DNA of 64,000 bases. Origin: Canna indica (lineage: Eukaryota > Streptophyta > Magnoliopsida > Zingiberales > Cannaceae). The stretch's first letter is position 1; every line of letters begins with the position of its first letter. Below are positions 35,530 to 45,001 of the stretch, piece after piece. Where the stretch lies: contig CP136891.1 of the NCBI GenBank assembly GCA_034359265.1, positions 60,736,001 to 60,800,000 on the forward strand, given 5' to 3'. Position numbers and translations under genes: made by a program. The notes under the pieces were generated by a model. The model did not search any database. It had not been told where the DNA came from and saw nothing but the letters and a program-made list of their open reading frames with translations.

Positions 35530-36740
35530 AGAGGTGATAATGAGTTAGGCTCGGGTAAGCCCGAGGCCCAACCATCTTTGGGCTCGACCATTTTTAGGGT
35601 CGGCCCTAGCTCAACCCATGGCTCGAACAATGGGGCTTGGATTGAGTCTTGGCTGACCCAAAGTAATTAATAATTAATTTTAAAATATATTTTTTAAAAA
35701 ATTAAATAATTAGTTGAAATATATTTGAAAATATAAATTATCATTAAATAAATAATAAAATAATAAAAGTTAAAAATAATGAAGGAGAATAATTATTTCA
35801 TTCCTTCCCTGTTCATATTTTTTGTCTATTCCATCCTTTGTTTATTGCAGCAACCAAATAGACCTTAACTTTGTAATAATTGTGAAGATAAAGAATAGTA
35901 AATTTTCTTTCCTCTTAATATAGGAACTAATTTTTAAATAAAATACTTAGACCTTTTAATTACTTAATAAAGCTATTTAGTAATTAGGGAATTGTGAATT
36001 TTTTCTTTCTTTCTCTCATTTAATAATGAAAAAATATTTATCTCTTCATATATTGAATATAAAATTAAGTAACTAACTCATAAAATTAAATCAATATTAC
36101 AATATACGATTAGATTCTAAGTATTGAATTATTGAAATGTGCACCATAACATGGAAAATTATAGGAATTGAATAGCCCATTAACGAGTAAAAAAATATTA
36201 TTATTACTTTTATTTTTTGTACTGTAATTACTCAAAATTATTTATTTTTGTATGATAATATTTGTATTGAAATAAATATTTTTTGAACTTTTATATTTAA
36301 ATAATATTACTATATAATAAAAATAAAAAACATCAATATAATTTTGTGCTGGCTATTCATATATTGTATTAATCTATCCATGATCATCATTTAGCATACA
36401 TGTTCAACAAATCATATACTATGCTAGTCTACAAATTTATAATAAAGTTATAAAGATGAACAATATGAAAACTAATAAGATAAAAGTGCTATTTAATATA
36501 TACACAAAAAATAATATTTGGGCCATGCAGGTTTCAAACCTGCAACCTTTGCATTATTAGCACAAGACTCTAACCAACTAAACTAATAGGCCACTTGATA
36601 TTTTAAATAATTTAAATTATTAATGATTTATTAAAAACTTAAAAATATTGAGCCCGCTATTGGGCTTGGGTCGGGCCAAGCACAACCCGACTTTGGACCG
36701 GGCAGGACACACGAGTCAAGTTTAGTGTTATCAACTTGGT
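35530..36740. mobile_element. Possible degenerate hAT element with AT-rich core
   Basis: The left end reads TAGAGGTGATAATGAG then GGCTCGGGTAAGCCCGAGG; the right part reads GGGCTTGGGTCGGGCC and ends in GTGTTATCAACTTGG. Such GGGCTCGGG-rich ends with an inverted (A)GGTG(A)TAA terminus resemble the hAT MITEs elsewhere in the window. No duplication is clear. A tRNA-Ile-like sequence lies inside. Confidence 0.35.
36520..36592 (-). pseudogene. tRNA-Ile(AAT)-like pseudogene, copy 1
   Basis: On the minus strand: TAGTTTAGTTGGTTAGAG (D arm / A box), anticodon loop CTAATAA (AAT), and GCAGGTTTGAAACCTGC (T arm, with the B box altered to GGTTTGAAACC). The acceptor stem has a mismatch. The overall layout is that of plant tRNA-Ile(AAU), but base changes make function unlikely. 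Confidence 0.7.
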
Positions 36741-36984
36741 CTTGTATCGCTCCAAGTCGGATTAAGTTATTTTAGAGCCTAATTTCATCAAATCAAATTT
36801 AATAAGATTAAGTCAATGCTAGATTAGGAAACATTAAATTAGAAAGGGAGTAAGCGAAGACAACATTTATATGAGAAAATATAAAAGTGAATTAAAAAAA
36901 TTAGATGAAAAAATATAGTCGTTAAGATTTTAAAGAGGGTTAAAATTCTAATTACCCCATCACTGGGTTAAAATTTACCTCTAT

Positions 36985-37560
36985 CTTGAGGTAACTTTTC
37001 ATCCCAAAAAATTTAAGGGGGTAAAACAAATGTCAACCAAACATAAGTAGAGGATAATATTTAATCTCCTTTGACTCCTTCCCTCACATGCCTAAGGGTT
37101 AGATTTGACTGGACGACTACTAATCTCAACGCTCAATTTATATATTTATAGTTGGTTTGCTTTATATATTATTCTACAAATATAAAGTTATAAAGATGAA
37201 CAATATGGACACTAGTAAGACAAAAGTGCTCTTTTTATATATAATAATAATAATAATAATATTTGGCCCATGCAGGTCTCGAACCTACAATCTTTGCATT
37301 ATTAGTCGAGACCTACAATCTTTGCATTATTAGTACAACGCTCTAACCAACTAAACTAATAGGCCACTTGATATTTTAAATAATTAACTTTTAATCCCAA
37401 AAAATTTAAGGGGGTAAAACATATGTCAATCCAACATAAGTAGCGGAAGGGAAAATATATTCTCCTTTGACTTCCCTCACATGCTTAAGTGTTAGATTTG
37501 ATTGGATGACTACTAATCTCGGCGCTCAATTTATATATTTATAGTTCGTTTGTTTTTGTG
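36985..37560. repeat. Local duplication in murD intron 12
   Basis: Block B at about 36985-37160 (CAAAAAATTTAAGGGGGTAA through CTCAATTTATATATTTATAG) recurs at about 37393-37553. Block A (ATAAAGTTATAAAGATGAAC plus the tRNA-like sequence) at about 36440-36600 recurs at about 37180-37380. Together these are two copies of one segment, the first copy interrupted by about 390 bp. Confidence 0.75.
37265..37365 (-). pseudogene. tRNA-Ile(AAT)-like pseudogene, copy 2, with internal duplication
   Basis: It has the same layout as copy 1 and a better T arm (GTAGGTTCGAGACCTGC), but carries a tandem duplication of about 28 bp spanning anticodon arm to T arm (CTAATAATGCAAAGATTGTA twice). It is therefore about 101 nt long and cannot fold as a tRNA. 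It lies in a local duplication with copy 1. Confidence 0.75.
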
Positions 37561-38220
37561 GATTGGATAGGATAAGAAATGAAAGTTAGAATTGAATAGG
37601 ATATTTAAATCCAATGTTTATTAGGTATAATATCAATTTTATATTATTTTAGTATAATTTTTTTTAATCAATGCACTAAATAAATAATAGATAAAAATTC
37701 ATATCTTATCTTATTTCCCTCTATCATACGAAGCAAACAAGTCCATACTTGTTTCATAGGATAGAGAGGAATAGCATAAGCGATGGATTAGAAGAAAATA
37801 GAATTATATCCCGTGTATACTAAATTAAAAAAATCTTTATCATTTAATATCCTATAAAAGCAAACAGACCTCCCTCACAGCATTCTAGATTAGGATGAAT
37901 GATGAAGAGCTAGAATTGCATGGGCAACAAATAAATGGGGCTGAGGTTGGGAAATAATCCAATGGACCTACTTATGGTTCTGGTGTGTCATTCACTGTAA
38001 CCTCAACTATTTAACTTATTTCTACCACATACTTGGGTATAATCTGCTTTTATATTCTTCACTCCGTTAATTCTTGACTGTCCATTTGCTTGCTTAGAAT
38101 CTTATTTAGGTGACCTATTTAGGTGATACAATCCTTTTGAGCCCGGGATGTGCTAGTTTTGATGAGTTCAGAAACTTCGAACACCGAGGAGAAGTCTTCC
38201 AAGCTTTGGCACTGCTGTAA

Positions 38221-39640
38221 TAAAAATAAAGGAGCTTCAATTTTTAGTGAATTGTTAAAGCCGCTCTCTAACTTAGGACTTTCTTCAGTCTAGGATGTTT
38301 CTTTTTTTGTTTGTTGAATGTAAGGCATTAATAGTGTCATTTTCCTTGGTCTTTGTGTCTTTTAACATCAGTACCCCAAAGACGAAATTGCATGAATTGA
38401 TCATCCATATAATTTTTTATCCAATTTTATATAAATGGACAAAAATATCATTCATTCTTCTCTTTTTTTCTTTTTTTCTTTTTTCTTTTGTCCCTTCTCA
38501 TCTGTCTTCATCCCTTGTTCTCCTTTTCCTCATCGATCCATCGTTGGTAGTTGACCCTCACCACTCCCCCATCTCTCCTCTCATCGCCGGCTTCGTTTGA
38601 GCCCACCGTTGGCTGATCGGAGTTGGGATTGCAATTCCACAATGCTAGCCAACATGTCCAAAGTGGCTATAGTAATGCTGTAGTCGATAGTGGGCCATCG
38701 CGATTAGAGTCGTAGCGTGCTGTTGTCGTGCAAGCCAGTGGATAGCTGCCACTCGACCAACCTTATGTGGCCAACGTGTAGCCCTATGTTGCGATTTCCT
38801 CGACCCATATTAGCATCTCGCAATCATTTTTGGCATGAATCAAATTCTCTTATTTCTTGTAAATAATTTGCAGCACAAATAGAAATCAATGTAGAAATAA
38901 TAAAAATATCAATGCAGAGTGTTTTGTTTTTGTCCAAGGTTGTTGACTCCATCAAAGGGTTGTTCGAGTTGTCGACACTTTGGACGGATTGTTTCGAGTT
39001 ATCTTGGGTTGTCAACATCCAAGACGATGTGTGTTATCTTTATCCCTTGTTATTGGCATATGGATGAGATGTTCTCGGATTGTCCTGAGTTGTTGACATC
39101 CAGGGCATTGTGTATTGTCTTTGTCCATAATTTGTTGGCGTATGGGCAGGTTGTGCGGGTGAAACATGGATGAATTATTGAAATAGACATATTTTTTATG
39201 TTATCAATATAGATAAATTTTATTCGAAAAATTATTCTCTTAGATTAGATTTTATAAAATTTATAAAAATTATCACTTTTTAAAATGTTCGACCAAAAAA
39301 TGTCATAAGCATCAATTTTCTAAAACTGCGAGCCTAATAAAATTTTCACGTTTTTTTAATGGAAAAGTGGCCTTTGAAGTAGTTTGTCCTCTTAATTTAC
39401 GCAACTAATAGCTTACATATAATATTAATTTGAGAAATATTTCCGTTTGATTTTAAATTAACAAATCTGAAAATGAACCAAAACAAAAGTCGGCTTATAA
39501 ATTGAACCGAGCTACAGTTTCTAGTTGAAACTCGAGCCGGGCCTGGTTCGGTTCGATATTCAGGATTGAACCGAATGATAGTCGTGGGTTACTCGCGTTA
39601 CTCGCGTAGGATGAGGGGAATTTCTTATTTCCCAGAGTTG
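38221..39640. other. Intergenic region between murD relic and RABA4
   Basis: No gene is seen. It includes the murD 3' flank, a pyrimidine-rich tract (38450-38530) and at 38930-39150 degenerate repeats of GGTTGT(C/T)GACATCC-like units, similar in style to the minisatellite at 21850-22085. ORFs such as 38295-38600 are low-complexity and not believed. Confidence 0.6.
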
Positions 39641-39649
39641 ATTTGTCTT

Positions 39650-39800
39650 CCCACGTCAGCAATGTGCCACGTAAGGATCGGACGTGTCATCATGACACAT
39701 GCCATCCGAGTCGGTTCACGAATCACGAGGCATGTCATCTCTCTTTTCTCGCTCGCCTCTCAACGTTCTTTGGCGCCGGGGGCAGATTACATATAAAAAT
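39650..39800 (+). promoter_or_regulatory. RABA4 promoter: ACGT-core cluster and TATA box
   Basis: Three ACGT-core motifs lie within 40 bp: CCACGTCA (39651), GCCACGTA (39666) and GACGTGTC (39681, an ABRE-type core), followed by ATGACACATG. A TATA box TATAAAAA is at 39792-39799. This would place the transcript start near 39825 and give a leader of about 220 nt containing CTT/GTC repeats (39860-39905). ABA or stress response is an inference from the motif type. Confidence 0.6.
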
Positions 39801-40042
39801 ATATTTATATATTTAGAAAGACATAGGAGAGAGGTCGGGAGACGGATTCATTCGCTTGACCTTCTTCTTCTTTGTCGTTGTCGTCGTCGTCGTCTTCTCC
39901 TCCTCCCCTCTGATCTCGTTCTCTTCATCTTCGTCCTGGCGGCGGTCGTCGTCGCGATCATTCGATTGGTTGAAGCATCGATTTTCAAGGGGTCAAGGGA
40001 GATATCAAGAGAGAAAGAGAGAGAGGGGAATCGAGAGTGAGG

Positions 40043-43000
40043 ATGTCGTCGGGGGGTCGGAATTACTACGGGGAGTTCAACCAGAAAATCGACTACGTAT
40101 TTAAGGTGGTGCTGATCGGGGACTCCGCGGTGGGCAAGTCACAGCTGCTCGCCCGCTTCGCCCGAAACGAGTTCAGTATAGATTCCAAGGCCACCATCGG
40201 CGTCGAGTTCCAGACTCGCACCCTCAACATTGACCAGAAGACCATTAAGGCCCAGATCTGGGACACCGCTGGCCAAGAAAGGTCCTCTTTTTAATCATCT
40301 CTTCCCCCTTCCTTTTTTCTTCGATAAATAAATCTTATATCTTCTCCCGTGTTATTTGGTTGATGAAAATGATGCCTTTTTATTGCCTGCCATTGTTCAT
40401 TCGATCGCTTGACAGAGGGTGGGTATTTAAATAAATATAAATGGATCAACACTTTATAAATGTATTTATAGAATCAATTTATTGACTAATTAATTGCGAA
40501 CCACTGGTCTGATGGGAAGTGCAATAATCTTTGGTTGGCCATAGTTTTTCATCTGCTTTTTGTTTCTAAGTAAGCGTTCAAGCTCGATTTGATTTAGCGG
40601 TTGTATAGTTTTGGTTGGTGAAACCTGAAAAGCTTTCTATGTTATGCTGTTTGCCATAGCATACGTTGTCAAATTGTCATTATCTCTAATGCAATTTTGT
40701 CTTGTTTGCACTATGGTTTTGGGTGCTTGATCTATTATTGGTAGAATTGAATAGCAGATAAATTTCTGGCCCGTTCTTATATAGTTATATTTCTCATGAG
40801 ATCCCCTGTTTATTAACATGACCCAGCATAATGCATGCATGATTAAGAACGGAAAAGAGGGGATGAAATGAAGAACTCGATGCAGGACAAATTAATAAAA
40901 GGACTTTTATAAACATACACAAGAAATTCATAACCTAAAATGAAAGACCCAAATGAGCCATTAGTTTTCGTGAAGATTGAAAATGGTATCTGCATTGCTA
41001 TACAGTTGTCTAAATCCAAATGCATTCCCAAAATGTGATTACTAATTATTCTACTTCATGCCTAAATCATACTAAATTTAGGAAAGCATTATCTTCTCTA
41101 GCATTTTTTTAAAAAGTTGTTTCATAATAGCCATTACATAGTGTACACAACCACTATAGGTGAAGGAAAATATGCGAACAAGACACTACTACTAGGGACT
41201 CAACCCATGACCTTTAGGCAACACTCCTACATGTTAAACCACCAAACTAATAGTAGTCTAGCGTAATTTGGCTGTGATATTTTGCCTATTTAGTTAAATT
41301 TGTCATGTTTATTTTCTATCTATGATGCATCTTCTTTTGAACTAATTCATGATTCCTGACAAGTGTAGGGAGGTAGGGAGTTTTTAAATTTATGAACTTC
41401 AAATAAGGTTTTCTTAGTTTCAGCATGTAAGGTCCTGAAAATAACTGGATGTTTGTATTTTCTCTAAATGGGTGTCTTGTACCTCTTGTCAAGTTCATAA
41501 CTAAATTTTAAGAAAAAAAGAATTAGAAACTTTTAGCTTGCTCTTTAAAATGGGCATCTGTATTTAAATGTTTAAGCTTATGCTAGACAAATCTGAAGAG
41601 GCTCTAATTTTGAGATGTATTTTTGGTCTACTTAAATCACTGTGAATCTGGGACCATGGGTACATGTTCTATAGGATTTCATAAAGACAAGCTTCCACAT
41701 ATTTATACAGCAAATGATTTTCTTCTACCAAATCATAAAAATAATAATTCAAGATCAAACTTATGATGTAGTTCACTGAGGTAATTGGAGAAATTACATG
41801 CTGGAATCATATACATATGTGGTTAGAATATTTGCTAAGAATAAAATGTTAAGATGTGGAATTGTTCTTAACTTAATTTTAGGTACCTGGGTAGTGAAGA
41901 TAATTTGTTATTTCTGGTTATAATAAGCGTTAAAATGGATCTCTTTTGCTTACTGCAATTGCTGGAATTCTTTGGCCATGCTCAGTTGTTACTTTAAACA
42001 TGTTGGTGGGTAACCATCTTTCATAAACTGTGTGGACATATTCTAAACTCTAAAGATATACTCTTGCATTTACCTAGTTAAAGAGAAAACTTTCATGAGA
42101 ATTTAATTTGCTAAAAGTAAGTTTACATGTGATTATCTTTGTAAATCGAGGAAGATGGCAAAGCTTGTCTGGATTTACATGGGTTATAATTGATAAGGGT
42201 ACTCTGAACATGGTATAGAAGATGGTAAAACTTAGGCTTATATTTAGCTCTTATCCTTATCTCTGGATATTAAGTCCTGAACCTAAATAATGCACAGATG
42301 AGTAAAATATTTACTGAAAAAAAGATCTTCAATATTCTTCCATAAGATTTTGCATATTGCTCTAATCTGAGTTTTTCACTAGCCATTAAGTTTTGAACAT
42401 GTGCAGTAAATAGTAAAACTGAAACAATGCACACTTTCAAGGAAAAGATCTTCAATATTCTTCCATAAAGAATTTGCATATATGAACCTTGTGCTTTTTT
42501 TTTCTTGATATTTCCATGGTAGACTTGGTAGACACCTTAATATTGATGATCAATATATAATGTGGGCAATAACAGGACCAGTCTATTTTATACCAAGTGC
42601 AAAAATGCGAGTCCATCTTTCTTGCTGTTTTTGCATGAGGATATTGACGAAATGGTCTTAATGTTGATATGGCATGCTGGTGCTCTGAATTTGATGTTTG
42701 AGGGAGTTTTCCTACTACAATATTGTTTAGATTCCTTTCATGGTACATAGTATTCTTATCTTGCCAAAAGTTTCAGTTGTTTTTTTCTCTGGTCTAGATC
42801 GAGTGGGTAGAAAAATCTCTGATCTCTTAACACCACCAAATTCTGCATTATCATTTAAATACAAATACTCGTTGATTCCATCAATTAGAATATTTGAATA
42901 CGTCAATTCCGTCATCTTTGCTAAGAATAATTGCAAATGGGCAACAGCAAATTACTAGATTGGCCAAAATAAACACTTGTGTTAACAAAAGTCACATTAC

Positions 43001-43717
43001 ACTCTCCTAAAATTAAATTAATCAAGACAACTTTTCCTGATCTAATTTTATGTGAATATTTCAGTGAATTAGAGGTGCAAAGCTTTGATTTCAATTTACT
43101 TAATTAGATTTGGAAACTAGTATGGTCCATCTTACTTATCGTGACCTTGGTTATATTCTTTTTCCATAGTTGATTGTCAGCATTGTGGATTTTAAAAAGC
43201 ATTATCTTTTCTTCTGGTTATATTCTTTCTAGTTCTATAGTATCAGTCTTTTCTGGTGATTGCAAGCAGGTATCGGGCAGTAACAAGTGCATACTATAGA
43301 GGTGCAGTGGGGGCAATGCTTGTCTATGATATAACTAAACGCCAGTCATTTGACCATGTAGCAAGATGGCTGGAGGAACTACGAAGCCACGCCGACAGGA
43401 ATATTGTGATTATGCTCATCGGAAACAAGTCTGACCTAGGAAGTCTTCGTGCAGTCCCCACTGAGGACGCAAAGGAATTTGCTCAGCGTGAGAACCTCTT
43501 CTTCATGGAGACATCCGCTCTTGAAGCCACTAACGTTGAGAGTGCGTTTATGACTGTGCTCAGTGACATTTATCGGATTACGAGCAAGAAGTCCCTTGCT
43601 GCTAATGAGGAAACTGAATCTGCTGGAAACTCAAACCATCTCAAGGGAACCAACATAGTAGTCCCTGGTCAGGAGCCTACAGATGGGAGTAAAGCCACAT
43701 GTTGTTCATCCTCATAA
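40043..43717 (+). CDS. RABA4: RABA4-type Rab GTPase (Rab11 group)
   Basis: Two exons, 40043-40281 and 43270-43717, joined through AG|G (Arg) give 228 residues. Rab11/RABA proteins direct secretory traffic from the trans-Golgi and early endosome; plant RABA4 members serve polarised secretion and cell-wall delivery. Visible motifs: GDSAVGKS (P-loop, about residue 23), ATIGVEF (switch I Thr), [20 protein letters not shown] (switch II; intron falls inside ER), GNKSDL (guanine base), [11 protein letters not shown], and the C-terminal CCSSS double-cysteine for geranylgeranylation. [10 protein letters not shown] and [15 protein letters not shown] fit RABA4 rather than other RABA groups. ATG at 40043 is chosen because [21 protein letters not shown] is the usual start. 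Exon 1 is GC-rich. The gene appears intact; donor GTCCTC is weak but GT. The single intron is 2988 bp. Confidence 0.93.
41103..41256 (-). mobile_element. tRNA-derived SINE in the RABA4 intron
   Basis: On the minus strand an A-box-like TTAGTTTGGTGG and a B-box-like GGGTTGAGTCCC are spaced as in a tRNA head. An unrelated body (GTGGTTGTGTACACTATGTA) follows and ends in an A/T tail. TCTAGC flanks both sides (41097-41102 and 41257-41262), a likely target duplication. Confidence 0.7.
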
Positions 43718-45001
43718 ATCATGTATTTCCATGTATGATTTGTTTTTCATTCGAATACTGGATAGGTTTTTTGATACTTTGTTCTTTTCTCTCATTTTTT
43801 CATTATTTTACACATCTTTTTTGTATTTCATATTCTTGTAATGTCAAAATTTTGCAACATTTGTGATTTTTGTCTGTAATTTTACAGACAAATGAGAACT
43901 TTTAAAGATCTTGTAGCTTCAGATTCAGAAGGCTACTGATAGTTTCCAGTTTCACATCATAACTTTACATTCAACTCCATAAACTTGTTACAACTCTGGG
44001 CGTCAATAATTTTAACAGAGATTGGACCTTCACATGTATCTTTTTATCATCATTAGATTCTCTCAGTTGCACAAGTCGATTCTATATCAACTGAAACTAG
44101 AACTTCAACAAAGAATTAATAGGATGAAGCATATCAAAATATGTATGCAAAGTCAACTATTGCAATGGATATGGGTAAAGAAAACCATGGAGTTTATTAG
44201 ACTCTAGTTATCTATTTTAGGTCCACTAACGAATGCCAAAATTTAACTGAGGGGAGCCAATTTATAATATTAAGAAAATGTAACAAATATTATTCCCACC
44301 ATTCAACTATAATTTTTTAATTAAAATCATAACTTATAACAAGTATAAATTTCTTCATTTATTTTCATATTTAAAAAATTTTGCTAGATTTTTTTAAAAT
44401 TAAAATAATTAAAGCTCTTGTCTGAGAATTCTTTTATCTCAATTATCCAATTTAACAATGCAAGATTATTTTTTTGAAGATGAAAATGAATATTCGATAC
44501 TATACACACATGATATCTAAAAAATGTGCCAAATACAAGAAGAAAGATTTACATATGAAACAATAATTTATATTGTAGACTATGATTTTGAGAAAGATAA
44601 CATGGTCAAACTTATCAACCATTTTGGCGTTATACTCCTTGCAGAAGACCATAATATTGAAACTCATGGAAATCAAAGCAGACTCTACCATGACACGGGC
44701 ATCACGCTGCCTACTTTGAGGTCTAACTTTATGAAGCCTACCCTACAAAGAAAAAACTATAAAACAAGAGATTACCGCAAGTGCTTGCAGAAAAATAAAA
44801 AAACCGCTCTTTTGGTGCAATAATAATACTTAATATTGCACTAGGAGAAAAAAATTTGAATGCATAATTAATTTTGCGAAAACAAATTTCATTCACCATG
44901 AAGATGTACTATATAATTAATATAGATGATTAATAAAATTCACTTTTTTCATATTTGAATTATCAATTAAATAAAATTCACAATCATGAATGAAAGTACA
45001 A
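43718..45001. other. RABA4 3' region and spacer
   Basis: The first about 200 bp hold T-rich and TGTAAT motifs suitable for 3' end formation, though no AATAAA is seen. The rest is AT-rich without a recognisable gene. ORFs at 44524-44823 and 44500-44691 have no domain. Confidence 0.55.

Larger units (their letters stand above)
23634..38220 (+). pseudogene. murD: murD relic: UDP-N-acetylmuramoyl-L-alanine--D-glutamate ligase, plastid-type
   Basis: MurD adds D-glutamate to UDP-MurNAc-L-Ala in peptidoglycan synthesis; in plants this would act in the plastid. Thirteen exons join in consistent phase to about 503 codons: 23634-23756, 24183-24287, 24373-24516, 24640-24756, 26528-26638, 27628-27690, 27768-27894, 29847-29929, 30010-30226, 31807-31934, 32311-32385, 32479-32599, 38123-38220 (TAA). 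The first exon is Ser/Ala-rich, transit-peptide-like. Motifs in order: VVGLGASGRAAAKLAL (Rossmann-like N domain), GTNGKST (ATP P-loop), [49 protein letters not shown] then SKATN, and [17 protein letters not shown] near the C-terminus. Lesions: stop TAG at 29861-29863 (exon 8), no AG before exon 5 (ACACGG), and AT instead of GT after exon 6; intron 5 has a GC donor. The family assignment is firm. Loss of function is inferred from the lesions and needs expression data. Confidence 0.9.

Noticed and set aside
36520..36592. Functional tRNA-Ile gene
   Set aside because: The acceptor stem is mismatched and the T arm is altered; the sister copy is grossly duplicated. Pseudogene is the better call.
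23634..38220. murD as bacterial contamination in the assembly
   Set aside because: The coding sequence is split by 12 introns, mostly GT-AG, with plant transposons inside the introns and a plant Rab gene next to it.
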